Positions 1 to 8,949 of a stretch of 64,000 bases of DNA are shown here, one piece after another (within the stretch, counting starts at the first letter, position 1; each line of letters opens with the position of its first letter). Source of the stretch: Pelomonas sp. Root1444. Its GTDB lineage: Bacteria; Pseudomonadota; Gammaproteobacteria; Burkholderiales; Burkholderiaceae_C. A model generated the notes under the pieces. It was not told the origin of the DNA and searched no databases. It saw only the letters and a program-made list of their open reading frames with translations. Location: the NCBI RefSeq assembly GCF_001426885.1, contig NZ_LMFP01000003.1, positions 62,001-126,000 on the forward strand. The letters are read 5' to 3'. A program made the translations under genes and the position numbers.

Positions 1-1
1 G

Positions 2-352
2 CCTGCGGTGTTCGGCGACTACGACCGCCAGTTCGAAGGCCCGGATGCCCTGCATAAGAAGCTCGCAGGCGCGGAAGACTGGCGCATCAACATCGTCGGC
101 GTCCGCCTCGCCGCCACAGCACGACGGGGAAACGGAGGCGAGGCTACTGTGACGTACGACAAGGTTGTGCGACATACGGACCGAAGCCTTCCGGAGGTCA
201 AGGCAAGGCACGTCGCCACCGTCGTCTACCAGTACCAACCCAAGGTCCTCGCCAAGGAGAAGGATCGGCTGGAGAACCCCTTCGGGTTTGTCGTCACGGC
301 CTACCGGTCGGATCCGGAGATCAACACGGCGGTCCAGGAGAGCAAACCATGA
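2..352 (+). CDS. virB8: VirB8-type T4SS inner-membrane protein (3' part)
   Basis: This is the C-terminal ~116 residues of a VirB8 family protein; the reading frame is already open at the window edge, so the N-terminal membrane anchor lies outside. VirB8 is a bitopic inner-membrane assembly factor of type IV secretion, with a periplasmic NTF2-like domain. The visible part has the family's closing motif NPFGFVVTAYRSDPE. The stop overlaps the start of the virB9-like gene (ATGA), as expected for a virB operon. Order virB8-virB9-virB10-virB11-virD4 supports the call more than the short sequence alone. A GTG at position 8 is simply an internal codon. Confidence 0.85.
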   Translation, partial: PAVFGDYDRQFEGPDALHKKLAGAEDWRINIVGVRLAATARRGNGGEATVTYDKVVRHTDRSLPEVKARHVATVVYQYQPKVLAKEKDRLENPFGFVVTAYRSDPEINTAVQESKP

Positions 353-1251
353 GGTTCCTGGTCAGCCTCACCGCGGCGCTTGCATTGACGATGGCGGCAA
401 GAACGGGAGCCTCCTCTGTCCCCGGCGATCCGCGCTTGCGTGAGGTCGTCTACGACCCGAAGGCCGTCGTCAGCGTTCCGGTCAAACGCGGGGTCGTGAC
501 CTTGGTGGTTCTGGGCGACGACGAAGCTATCACCGAGGTGGCCTCGGGCATGGGTGCGGACTGCGCCAGGGCGGATGCCGTGTGGTGCGTGGCCGCGCAG
601 CCGGGGGGCCGGACCGTCTTCGTCAAGCCCAAGACTTCGGCCGGTGCACCGAACAACCTTGCCGTCGTCACCGACCAGCGGATCCACAACCTGCGCTTCG
701 TCGTCTTGGCCGACGGCGACGCCAAGTCGCCGGTGTACCGCCTCACCGTCAAGCCGCCACAGGCGCCCGATCCGCAGCGTGTCGCCCTGCGGCGTCCCGT
801 CTTGCCAGACCTGCCGCCTCTGCCGGTTGAGCCTGCCCCGGAGCAAGTTGTCGCAGAGCGCCTCCTGGCCAAGCCGAAGGTCAAGAACACACAGTACTCG
901 CTGTCGGAAGGACGCGACTCCCAGGACATCTCGCCGACGCTGGTCTTCGACGACGGTCGGTTCACCTACCTTCGCTTTCCAGGCAACCGCGAGGTACCGG
1001 CCGTCTTCCACGTTCTCGGGGACGGCACGGAAACGCTGGTGAACACCCGCATGGAGGACGACCTCCTGGTGGTGGACCGCGTCACCCGACGGCTGATCCT
1101 GCGCGCTGGCTCGGCTGTGGTGGGCCTTTGGAATGAGGCGTTTGACCTGGAAGGGCTACCGCCCGCCAACGGCACGACCGTGCCGGGCGTCCAGCGGGTG
1201 CTCAAGCCTCGGGGCGCCGCCGCCCAGTCCTCTACGGGAGCAGCGCCATGA
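349..1251 (+). CDS. virB9: VirB9/TrbG-type outer-membrane-complex protein of the conjugative T4SS
   Basis: 300-residue secreted protein. Residues ~1-21 form a signal peptide (hydrophobic run LVSLTAALALTMAA), followed by the VirB9 start DPRLREVVYDP. The C-terminal domain carries the typical motif FTYLRFPGNREVPAVF, near residue 205, and the later stretch LLVVDRVTRRLILRAG. In known systems VirB9 sits in the outer-membrane core complex with VirB7 and the VirB10 C-terminus. The gene overlaps virB8 upstream and virB10 downstream by 4 bp (ATGA), so the three are probably translationally coupled. Length is normal for the family. No VirB7-like gene is visible between these genes. Confidence 0.93.
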   Translation: MRFLVSLTAALALTMAARTGASSVPGDPRLREVVYDPKAVVSVPVKRGVVTLVVLGDDEAITEVASGMGADCARADAVWCVAAQPGGRTVFVKPKTSAGAPNNLAVVTDQRIHNLRFVVLADGDAKSPVYRLTVKPPQAPDPQRVALRRPVLPDLPPLPVEPAPEQVVAERLLAKPKVKNTQYSLSEGRDSQDISPTLVFDDGRFTYLRFPGNREVPAVFHVLGDGTETLVNTRMEDDLLVVDRVTRRLILRAGSAVVGLWNEAFDLEGLPPANGTTVPGVQRVLKPRGAAAQSSTGAAP

Positions 1252-2690
1252 GCAAGAACTCGGAGAACCAGCCATTTGATGGTGCAGACGACAACGGCGG
1301 GGATCCGCCGGACGACACGCTGAGCCCGCTGCCCGGCGAGTTCGGCATTCCCAACGTCGCTGCGCAACGCCGCATCGAGGTTTCCAAGAAGGGGCTCGTG
1401 GCTGTTGCCCTGCTCGCGGGAAGCATTGTCGCCGTCTCGGCGTTCGGCATCCAGCGCTTCGCCGCCAGCGGCAAGAGGGTCGAGAACGAAGACAGCAAGC
1501 CGGCGCGCGACAAACCCATTTCTGCTGGCGCCGAACCACGGAGTCTGGAGGTGTCCGCCACACCTGCATCGGCCTCGGAGAATGCTGCGAGGGTCAGAAT
1601 CCCTGCCATCACCGCCACAGCCGAAGAGATCGGGGAGCCCATCGGCATTCGACGCAGCCGGTCCAGCACGGCTCCCGGCCAGGACAGCAGGGACGACAAG
1701 CGCATCTCGCCGGAAGACGCGCCGGTTCTCCTGCTCAGCACCCGCGCGGCAGGTCTGTCAGCCCACGGACGGCCCATCCGAACGCCGGCGACGCCCTCGG
1801 TGTCGGGGACGACGGATGACGCCGACTCGGACACAGCGGACGTCTCGAATCCAGCTGATCCCATGGCAGCAACCTCGCGCAATCTGAAGGGGTATCAACG
1901 CCAGCTGCAGGGCCTGCTCGACAATCTGACCAAGACGACCGCGATGGCGTCCGGTGGCGCCGCTCCTGCCGCTTCGCCGTTGGTCCCGCCCGCACCGCCG
2001 ACGTCGCTCGGCGCCGCGGGCTCTTCCGGCCTGTTTGGGGGCCAGTTGCAGAGCTCCGTAACTCCCAAAGCCACAGCCAGGATGCTCGGCAACCGCAGCC
2101 TGACCTTGGTCAAAGGCACGGCGTTCTCCTGTGCACTGAAGACACGGGTCATCAGCGCCACCTCGGGGCTGGTGGGATGCCAGGTTCAACGCAACGTCTT
2201 CGGCGACGACGGGCGCGTCCTTTTGATCGAGCGGGGCTCTGATCTAGACGGCGAGTACCGAGTCGCCACAGTGCGGTCGGGCATGGTGCGCATCCCCGTG
2301 CTCTGGACGCGGTTGCGAACACCCCTGGGCGTCACTATCGACATCGAATCACCGGCTACCGGCAAGCTCGGTGAGTCGGGCATCGACGGTCACGTAGACA
2401 ACCGCTGGACCGAACGGATCGGTGCGGCAATGCTGCTGTCGCTCATCGACGATTCCGTCAAGCTGGCCATCCAAAGCCAGGCCAATGATCGCCAGGCCGA
2501 CACCGTCGTGCTGCCGTCCACGACGACGAACACCAGCAAGTTGGCCGAGAAGGTCCTCGACAGCACGATCAACATCCCGCCGCTGATCTATCAGAACCAG
2601 GGCGGCATCGTCGGCATCTACGTGGCCCGTGACCTGGACTTCTCCAGCGTCTACGACCTGGTGCCGACGGCCAATCCGAACCGGCACTGA
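1248..2690 (+). CDS. virB10: VirB10/TrbI-type T4SS channel protein
   Basis: 480 residues. A short cytoplasmic N-terminus leads to one membrane helix at about 48-68 (LVAVALLAGSIVAVSAFGI). A long Ala/Pro/Ser-rich periplasmic linker follows, then a C-terminal TrbI domain from about residue 275 (RSLTLVKGTAFSCALKTRVIS; later VLWTRLRTPLGV). VirB10 spans inner and outer membranes and links ATPase energy to the outer channel. ATGA overlap with virB9 upstream; only 4 bp separate its stop from the virB11 start. Nothing looks truncated. Confidence 0.95.
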   Translation: MSKNSENQPFDGADDNGGDPPDDTLSPLPGEFGIPNVAAQRRIEVSKKGLVAVALLAGSIVAVSAFGIQRFAASGKRVENEDSKPARDKPISAGAEPRSLEVSATPASASENAARVRIPAITATAEEIGEPIGIRRSRSSTAPGQDSRDDKRISPEDAPVLLLSTRAAGLSAHGRPIRTPATPSVSGTTDDADSDTADVSNPADPMAATSRNLKGYQRQLQGLLDNLTKTTAMASGGAAPAASPLVPPAPPTSLGAAGSSGLFGGQLQSSVTPKATARMLGNRSLTLVKGTAFSCALKTRVISATSGLVGCQVQRNVFGDDGRVLLIERGSDLDGEYRVATVRSGMVRIPVLWTRLRTPLGVTIDIESPATGKLGESGIDGHVDNRWTERIGAAMLLSLIDDSVKLAIQSQANDRQADTVVLPSTTTNTSKLAEKVLDSTINIPPLIYQNQGGIVGIYVARDLDFSSVYDLVPTANPNRH

Positions 2691-2694
2691 GGCC

Positions 2695-3780
2695 ATGGAT
2701 GCTCTTGCCTTCGACCTCGACGCCACTGACCAAGGGTGGCGTGGAGACGCCACTTCGGTTGTCGAGTTCTTGCGGCCATTGCGTCAGCACCTAGACGCGC
2801 CTGGCGTGCTCGAGGTCTGTGTGAACCAGCCCGGTCAGCTGCACATCGAGACCAACGATGGATGGCAGGTCGCCGCATCACCGGAGATGACGCTGGAGCG
2901 CTGCATGTCGCTAGCGACCGCCGTCGCTACCTACTGCGACCAACAGATCAACCAGGAGCGCCCTCTCCTCTCGGCAACGCTGCCGAGCGAGGAGCGGGTT
3001 CAGTTCGCTATCCCGCCGGCGGTGTCACGCGGCACCGTCTCAATCACCGTGCGCAAGCCGGCGTCGCTCATCAAGCGGCTGGACGACTTCGAGCGCGAGG
3101 GGTTGTTCGGACGAACCTCGGCGGCCGCGACGGGCCAGTCTGCTATCCAGGCAGTCGAGCAAGAACTTCTTACATTGAAGTCGCAGCGGCGTTACGCCGA
3201 CTTTCTGAGATTGGCTGTGCATCATCGCCAAACCATCGTGGTGAGTGGCAGGACCGGCTCCGGAAAGACGACATTCATGAAGAGCCTGATTGAGGAGGTT
3301 TCGAGACAGGAACGCCTCATCACCATCCAGGACACCGCCGAGCTGACGCTGCCCAACCACCCCAACGCCGTCCACCTGTTCTACAGCAAAGATCGCCAAG
3401 GCACGGCACGGGTGACGGCGAAATCGTTACTGGAGGCCAGCCTGCGCATGAAACCCGACCGGATCATTCTTGCGGAGGTGCGTGGCGACGAATGCTTCCA
3501 CTTCGTCCGTCTGGCAGCGTCCGGCCACCCAGGGAGCATCACCAGCGTGCACGCAGGCAGCTGCGCCCTGGCGTATGAGCAGATGTCACTGATGATCCGC
3601 GAGACGGGGGCCGGCGGCGGGTTGACGATGGAAGAGATCAAGCGGCTGCTCAACTTGGTGGTTGACGTGGTCATCCAGTTCGACCGTGACGACCGCGGAA
3701 GGTTCATCTCCGAGGTCCACTACGCGCCGCGCACTCAGCGCCTGGCTCGCGCGCCCAGCGATCCCGTGAGCACGCCATGA
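2695..3780 (+). CDS. virB11: VirB11-type hexameric traffic ATPase
   Basis: 361 residues from the ATG at 2695; an ATG 66 bp further up lies inside virB10 and is less likely. The N-terminal domain is followed by a RecA-like ATPase core: Walker A GRTGSGKT at 185-192, an Asp box and Walker B around RMKPDRIILAEVRGDE (251-266), and the His box with ASGHPGSITSVHA (276-288). VirB11 is a cytoplasmic secretion ATPase that partners with VirB4 and VirD4. The stop overlaps the virD4 start by 4 bp. All key catalytic motifs are intact, so it is expected to be active. Confidence 0.96.
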   Translation: MDALAFDLDATDQGWRGDATSVVEFLRPLRQHLDAPGVLEVCVNQPGQLHIETNDGWQVAASPEMTLERCMSLATAVATYCDQQINQERPLLSATLPSEERVQFAIPPAVSRGTVSITVRKPASLIKRLDDFEREGLFGRTSAAATGQSAIQAVEQELLTLKSQRRYADFLRLAVHHRQTIVVSGRTGSGKTTFMKSLIEEVSRQERLITIQDTAELTLPNHPNAVHLFYSKDRQGTARVTAKSLLEASLRMKPDRIILAEVRGDECFHFVRLAASGHPGSITSVHAGSCALAYEQMSLMIRETGAGGGLTMEEIKRLLNLVVDVVIQFDRDDRGRFISEVHYAPRTQRLARAPSDPVSTP

Positions 3781-5804
3781 GCACTACGGCAACCTTGTCC
3801 GGGTTATCCAACACGATCTGGTCGCCGAGCCGCAAGCTCGCTGCAGCCGTCTTCGCGTTGGTCGCCTGCGCCGCGCTGGTCTGCGCCTCTGTCTACCTCT
3901 CGGCCGTGCTCTTCCTGCTGTTCAACAAGGCCAACCCGGCGCAGGCCAAGCTCACCAGCATCGTCCACTACTGGCATCTGTACGCCGACCACCCGTCGCT
4001 TCGCAAGAAGCTGCTGATCGCCATGGGCGCTGCCGGTGGCGGACTTCTGATCGTGTTGCCCATCGCGATGGTCGCCGCTACAAGCCAGCGCCGCCCCCTG
4101 CATGGTGATGCACGCTTTGCCACGGCGGCCGAAGTCGTGCGCGCCGGGCTGATCGGCGGAGCACGGCCCGGCATCCTGGTCGGCCGGTACGGGGGCCGGT
4201 ACTTGTCGCTGGCCGGTCAGTTGTCCGTGATGCTGTCGGCCCCGACGCGCAGCGGCAAAGGCGTGGGCGTCGTCATTCCTAACCTGCTGAATTGGCCCGA
4301 CTCGGTGGTCGTGCTCGACATCAAGGGCGAGAACTTTGACGTCACAGCCGGCTACCGGACGGCGCACGGCCAGGCGGTCTACGCTTTCTCGCCGTTCGAC
4401 GACAACGCCCGCAGCCACCGCTGGAATCCGCTGACCACCGTGCGATCGAGCCCGCTGCACCGAGTCGGCGATCTCCTGAGCATCGGGCAGGTGTTCTTCC
4501 CGAACGATGGCAGCGGCACCTCGTCTGAAGCGTTCTTCAACGACCAGGCGCGCAACCTCTTCCTGGGGCTGGGTTTGCTGATGCTGGAATCGCCAGAACT
4601 CCCTCTCACGATTGGCGAGATGCTGAGGCAGTCCTCCGGGAAAGGTCGCTCGCTGCGTGAGCACCTTGTGGACTTGATCGCTGCCCGCATCAAAGAGGAG
4701 AGAGCCCTCACCGAGGAATGCACCGATGCGCTGCAGCGACTGCTGTCGAACTCCGACAACACGTTGTCCAGCATCGTCGCCACGTTCGTCGCGCCGCTGA
4801 CCATCTTTGCAGATGCCATCGTCGATGCCGCCACCAGCGCAGACGACTTCAGGTTGGCAGACGTCCGACGCCGCCCCATGTCGATCTACGTTCGGATCCC
4901 CCCGAACCGACTGGCCAGCGCGCGGCCGCTACTTAACCTGTTCTTTTCGCAACTGGTCAACCTCAATACCCAACACTTGCCCGAGCAGGATCCAACCCTG
5001 CGCCTTCAGTGCCTGCTGATCAACGACGAATTCACGGCCATGGGGCGGGTCAGCGTCATCACTAATGCCGCCGCGTACCTTGCCGGCTACAACCTGCGCT
5101 TGTTGACGGTCGTGCAGGCGATGTCGCAACTGGATGCCGTCTACGGCGACAAGGAAGCACGCACGTTCGCGACCAACCACGGCCTGCAGATCCTCTACGC
5201 CCCGCGCGAGCAGCGCGATGCCGACGAGTACAGCGCCATGCTGGGGCACTTCACCGAGCGCGCCACCTCGCGGGGCCGCAGCAGCTCCATCGGCGGCCAC
5301 GGCCACACGACCGTCAGCCGCAACGACAGCGACCAACGCCGCTCGCTGCTGCTGCCGCAGGAGTTCAAGGAACTTGGCACCGAGCGCCTGGTCGTCATCC
5401 TCGAGAACTGCAAGCCCATACTCGCCGAGAAGATCCGCTACTTCAACGAGAAGGCCTTCCAGTCGCGACTGCTTCCCGCGCCGACGGTGCCGTCCATGAA
5501 GGTGGAGCTGCACCTGGCTCGCGTTCAGCAACGCTGGCGCCTTGTCGAAGACGACCTCGCACCTGGCGAGCACATCGATATCGACGCCCTTGCGCACGAC
5601 ATGGCTCGGCTCCCAACCGGGTTCGACGGGCCGCCGGACGAAGTCGCAGAAGCCTTGCTGAACTTCTTCACCGCCAGCCGTTCCGGCGAACCCGAGATCG
5701 GAGGCGTCGTTGAAGCGGTGCCAGATGAAGACGGCGTGCTGTCCACCGAGCAAGCGCCGAGGCCCATCAGCGCCACGCAGGCACCCCAAGCCCTTCACCT
5801 CTAA
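3777..5804 (+). CDS. virD4: VirD4/TraG-type conjugative coupling protein
   Basis: 675 residues. Two membrane helices at about 22-49 and 79-103 precede a large cytoplasmic ATPase domain. Walker A is APTRSGKG at 155-162 and a Walker B-like stretch is LLINDEFTAMG. The sequence LHGDARFATAAEV before Walker A and the FFNDQARNLFLGLGLLML block are typical of TraG/VirD4 proteins. The coupling protein carries the relaxase-DNA complex to the secretion channel. It overlaps virB11 by 4 bp and is followed after 12 bp by an OmpA-like lipoprotein gene. The acidic C-terminal tail after the ATPase core is variable in the family. Confidence 0.96.
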   Translation: MSTTATLSGLSNTIWSPSRKLAAAVFALVACAALVCASVYLSAVLFLLFNKANPAQAKLTSIVHYWHLYADHPSLRKKLLIAMGAAGGGLLIVLPIAMVAATSQRRPLHGDARFATAAEVVRAGLIGGARPGILVGRYGGRYLSLAGQLSVMLSAPTRSGKGVGVVIPNLLNWPDSVVVLDIKGENFDVTAGYRTAHGQAVYAFSPFDDNARSHRWNPLTTVRSSPLHRVGDLLSIGQVFFPNDGSGTSSEAFFNDQARNLFLGLGLLMLESPELPLTIGEMLRQSSGKGRSLREHLVDLIAARIKEERALTEECTDALQRLLSNSDNTLSSIVATFVAPLTIFADAIVDAATSADDFRLADVRRRPMSIYVRIPPNRLASARPLLNLFFSQLVNLNTQHLPEQDPTLRLQCLLINDEFTAMGRVSVITNAAAYLAGYNLRLLTVVQAMSQLDAVYGDKEARTFATNHGLQILYAPREQRDADEYSAMLGHFTERATSRGRSSSIGGHGHTTVSRNDSDQRRSLLLPQEFKELGTERLVVILENCKPILAEKIRYFNEKAFQSRLLPAPTVPSMKVELHLARVQQRWRLVEDDLAPGEHIDIDALAHDMARLPTGFDGPPDEVAEALLNFFTASRSGEPEIGGVVEAVPDEDGVLSTEQAPRPISATQAPQALHL

Positions 5805-5816
5805 CAGGAGCAAAGC

Positions 5817-6467
5817 ATGCAGGTGACCATCAACCTCACCCCCTTCCTGTTGTCGCTGGCGCTGTTGGCGTCCTGCACCTCTGCGCCCAAGCAGCCGACC
5901 GTCGACGAGTCGCGCAAGCGGCCGGTCAATTCCGCGATAGCCGTCGAACTGCAGGTTTGCACGAACGACCTTCAGAACGCCCGCTTGGCCGCGACGGAAA
6001 CCAGCAGATTGGCCGAGTCGACGGCCGCCACGCTGTCCAGCCTCTGGGCCAGACAACACACCTTGGCCAACATGCAAGCGCCCATGGCGCAGCAACCCCA
6101 GGCCAACGCGCTCTACACCGTTCGTTTCGAGTTCGGCAGCGCGCGAGTCGACATCCCGCCCGACACGGCTCGAGCGCTCGTCGACGAAGCCAAATCGGCG
6201 CCGCTCGTGATGCTCAGAGGCCGAACCGATGGTGTGATCGATTCCCTTGCGGAGAACCGTATGGCACGCGATAGGGCCGCGGCGGTTCGGGATTTCCTCA
6301 TCTCAGCCGGTGTGCAGCCATTCCGCATTCGCGCCACCCACCAGGCCATAGGCGATCACATTGCCGACAACAGCGACCCGGCTGGCCGAGCACTGAATCG
6401 ACGGGTAGAGATCGAGATCTATCGAGCCTCGCCAGACTTCCCGACCGCTGACGCCTCCGCACGTTGA
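5817..6467 (+). CDS. OmpA-domain lipoprotein of the conjugation locus
   Basis: 216 residues. The N-terminus is a lipoprotein signal with lipobox LASC (Cys20). A helical, probably coiled stretch (about 35-85) precedes an OmpA-type peptidoglycan-binding domain from about residue 98 (TVRFEFGSARVDIPPDTA) to NRRVEIEIYRA. It probably anchors at the outer membrane and binds peptidoglycan. It sits 12 bp after virD4 and appears to be part of the same operon, with a GGAG ribosome site (caggagcaaagc) before the ATG. It may stabilise the transfer apparatus or open the wall locally; that role is inferred from position. Confidence 0.8.
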   Translation: MQVTINLTPFLLSLALLASCTSAPKQPTVDESRKRPVNSAIAVELQVCTNDLQNARLAATETSRLAESTAATLSSLWARQHTLANMQAPMAQQPQANALYTVRFEFGSARVDIPPDTARALVDEAKSAPLVMLRGRTDGVIDSLAENRMARDRAAAVRDFLISAGVQPFRIRATHQAIGDHIADNSDPAGRALNRRVEIEIYRASPDFPTADASAR

Positions 6468-6493
6468 TCGGCCCAGGCGCCAAGGAGCCCCTC

Positions 6494-7630
6494 ATGGATG
6501 CAGACAGTTCCTCCATCAGCCCGCGGCCACCCCCTCAGGGTGGCACCGTCGAGCCAGCAAAGCGCGCAGCAGGCGCCCCCGAGAAACTCCTGGAGCAACA
6601 CAACGCACCTGGAGAACGCTATGAACTGCGAGATCCGTTCGCCGATGTCACGTACCGGGCGAACACCATGGCTGAGATGATCGCCAAGGCGGAGCAGTTC
6701 GGCAGCAGTCGCTTCACCGCCATCGCGCCCGATGGCCGGCGGACGCCCGTGCTGAAGAGCGGGACGGACTGGCAGCGCAGCAGCGAGATAGCAGGCCTCT
6801 TCAAGAGGCCACAGAATTCTCCAGTGGACCGGGATGACGTTCCACAAGGAACTGCAGCACCCAAGATCGGGTCTGGCGCCCCTGCCATGAAACCGGAACC
6901 CATGGATGCAACGGCAGTTGCCAAGATCGACGCGGAAGCCGAACGAGCCGCCTTGGTGACCCGCCTTGAAGCAGCCTTGAAGGAGAGGTACATCATCAAG
7001 CGAGCCCCGGTCCAGATCGGCCACGTGACCGTCGGTCGAACCGAGTACCGGTTTCGAGGCGACAGCACGCGTGTGGCATTCACAGAGTCGAACCTTCACC
7101 TGGCCACCGACACCAACAGTCCGTCTGTCGCGCGCTCCATGGTCGACGTTGCCCAAGCCCGCGACTGGAAAGGCCTGCGCGTTTCGGGCAGCGAGGAATT
7201 CCGACGCATGGTCTGGCTCGAGGCCTCGGTGCGCGGGGTCAAGGCCGTCGGATACGAACCAAACGCCGCCGACATGGACATCCTCAAGCGCGAGCGGGAG
7301 GCCAGGCTGACCAACCGAATTGAGCCGAACCGCGACGCACCGAGCGGCACAGCGTCCACACCAGCCGAGAAGTCCTCGACACGTGGCGGCGGCCGAAAGG
7401 CCCTCGTCGCCGCGATTGAGGCCGTGCTGGTCGCCAAAGGCGTACCCGAAACGCGACGCAACGCTGTCCTGGCCGCCGCCACAGAAAAGCTCGCTGAGCG
7501 CGCCAGCCGCGGCCAGTCCCCCAAGGTGAAGGTCTACGACATGACGGCGGCATCGCAGCGACCGGGCACGGCCAGCACGCCAGAGCCGAACAGGGTTCGC
7601 GATCGAGCCACGCCGTCGCACGCGCGTTGA
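6494..7630 (+). CDS. LPD7-domain conjugation-associated protein
   Basis: 378 residues from ATG 6494, preferred over TTG 6464 because AAGGAG lies 6-7 bp before it. An N-terminal unit (YELRDPFADVTYRANTMAEM) is followed by a region resembling LPD7, the large polyvalent protein-associated domain 7 often fused to relaxases: VARSMVDVAQARDWKGLRVS, then SEEFRRMVWLEASVRG and KAVGYEP. LPD7 proteins accompany conjugative DNA processing but their biochemical role is not settled. Here the domain is encoded as a separate gene in the transfer operon rather than fused to the relaxase. The C-terminal 100 residues are basic and low in predicted structure. Confidence 0.7.
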   Translation: MDADSSSISPRPPPQGGTVEPAKRAAGAPEKLLEQHNAPGERYELRDPFADVTYRANTMAEMIAKAEQFGSSRFTAIAPDGRRTPVLKSGTDWQRSSEIAGLFKRPQNSPVDRDDVPQGTAAPKIGSGAPAMKPEPMDATAVAKIDAEAERAALVTRLEAALKERYIIKRAPVQIGHVTVGRTEYRFRGDSTRVAFTESNLHLATDTNSPSVARSMVDVAQARDWKGLRVSGSEEFRRMVWLEASVRGVKAVGYEPNAADMDILKREREARLTNRIEPNRDAPSGTASTPAEKSSTRGGGRKALVAAIEAVLVAKGVPETRRNAVLAAATEKLAERASRGQSPKVKVYDMTAASQRPGTASTPEPNRVRDRATPSHAR

Positions 7631-7633
7631 ATC

Positions 7634-8755
7634 ATGGTGATCGACGCGCCGTCTCCGTCCGTGGCCGTTGAGATTGCCGGGCGTGTGTTCGAAGCCGGTA
7701 CCCCCGGCTTCGCCGAGGCCGTCGCTGGGGCCTACGCGGCACGTCGGAGACCCAGGTGTCAATGCCGCCCTGCGGGCATCGAAATGTACGTGGCGCGGCT
7801 CAACGACGGCTACATCGTCAAGCGCATGCCCCAGACCGGCAACCAGCATGCGCCGGACTGCCCGTCGTTTGAACTGTCCCCTGGACTCTCGGGCCTGGCA
7901 CAACTACTTGGCACAGCCATCGTCGAGAACCCAGCGACCGGCAATACCACGCTGAGATTGGATTTCCCGCTGTCGAAGAGCCCGGCGCGATCAGCGCATC
8001 AGCCAGCTTCCTCGGCGCCCGGCAGCGTATCCACCCCAATGGACCGCCTCTCGTTGCGTGGTTTGCTTCACTACCTATGGGACCAAGCCGAGCTGACCCA
8101 CTGGCGCCCGTCCTTCGACGGCAAACGATCCTGGGTCACGGTGCGCCGACACTTGCTTCGCGCCGCTGAACAGAAGTTGGCAGGCGGTTACCCGCTTTCA
8201 GCGAGGCTCTACGTCCCCGAGGTCTTTGCGCTCGACCAGCTGGAGCCGATCAACGCACGCCGCCGCGCAAGCTGGACGCCAGCCAGACAACAGCCAAGCC
8301 GGGCACAGAACCTGATGCTGATCATCGCCGAGGTGAAAGGCATCGTCCCCGGCCGTCGGGGCTACAAGGCGGTGCTCAAGCATGTTCCCGACGTTGCATT
8401 TGCGCTCGACGACCCGCTGTACCGCCGTGTTGGCAAGCGCTTCGGGCAGGAGCTCGATCTCTGGAGCGCCTCGGAAGACATCCACATGGTGATGGCAGCG
8501 ACCTTTGGTCTGACTGCGGCGGGAGTACCGGAGATCGTCAACTTGTGCCTCATGCCCGTCACCAGGCACTGGCTGCCTGTGGAAACCGTGTTTGAGCATC
8601 AGCTTGTCCATCGGCTCGTACGCGAGGGCCGTGGATTTCAGAAGACCCTGAGGTATGACCTGGCGCGTAGCGAGAGGATCCCTTGCGTTGCATTGACAGA
8701 CCGGGGCGAGCCGGTACTGCTCAACGCTGACGGGGAAACGATAGCTCCGACCTGA
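7634..8755 (+). CDS. DUF1173 family protein
   Basis: 373 residues, starting 3 bp after the LPD7 gene stops, so likely co-transcribed. It has the family's cysteine-rich N-terminal pattern: RPRCQCRPAGIEMYVARL followed by YIVKRMPQTGNQHAPDCPSF, suggesting a metal site built from Cys and His. The central part contains LRGLLHYLWDQAELTHWRP. DUF1173 proteins are commonly encoded beside conjugation genes of proteobacterial plasmids and ICEs; no function is established. No signal peptide or membrane segment is seen. It ends the plus-strand transfer operon and faces the convergent relaxase gene. Confidence 0.8.
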   Translation: MVIDAPSPSVAVEIAGRVFEAGTPGFAEAVAGAYAARRRPRCQCRPAGIEMYVARLNDGYIVKRMPQTGNQHAPDCPSFELSPGLSGLAQLLGTAIVENPATGNTTLRLDFPLSKSPARSAHQPASSAPGSVSTPMDRLSLRGLLHYLWDQAELTHWRPSFDGKRSWVTVRRHLLRAAEQKLAGGYPLSARLYVPEVFALDQLEPINARRRASWTPARQQPSRAQNLMLIIAEVKGIVPGRRGYKAVLKHVPDVAFALDDPLYRRVGKRFGQELDLWSASEDIHMVMAATFGLTAAGVPEIVNLCLMPVTRHWLPVETVFEHQLVHRLVREGRGFQKTLRYDLARSERIPCVALTDRGEPVLLNADGETIAPT

Positions 8756-8949
8756 TCTCGAACGAAACTCAACGAGCCTGCCGTCCAGGCGCCGACGCTA
8801 TATCAAATGAAAGCCTGCGCGCCCCTCTACAACGGCAGAGTGAACCCAGGCCTCGTAGCTGCGCAGCGCGAAGGAAGCAGGCCGCACTCCAGCGCGCGTG
8901 AAGGGCGCGATAACTGGCCGCCTATCCGATCGGACAAGCGAGATCGGAG

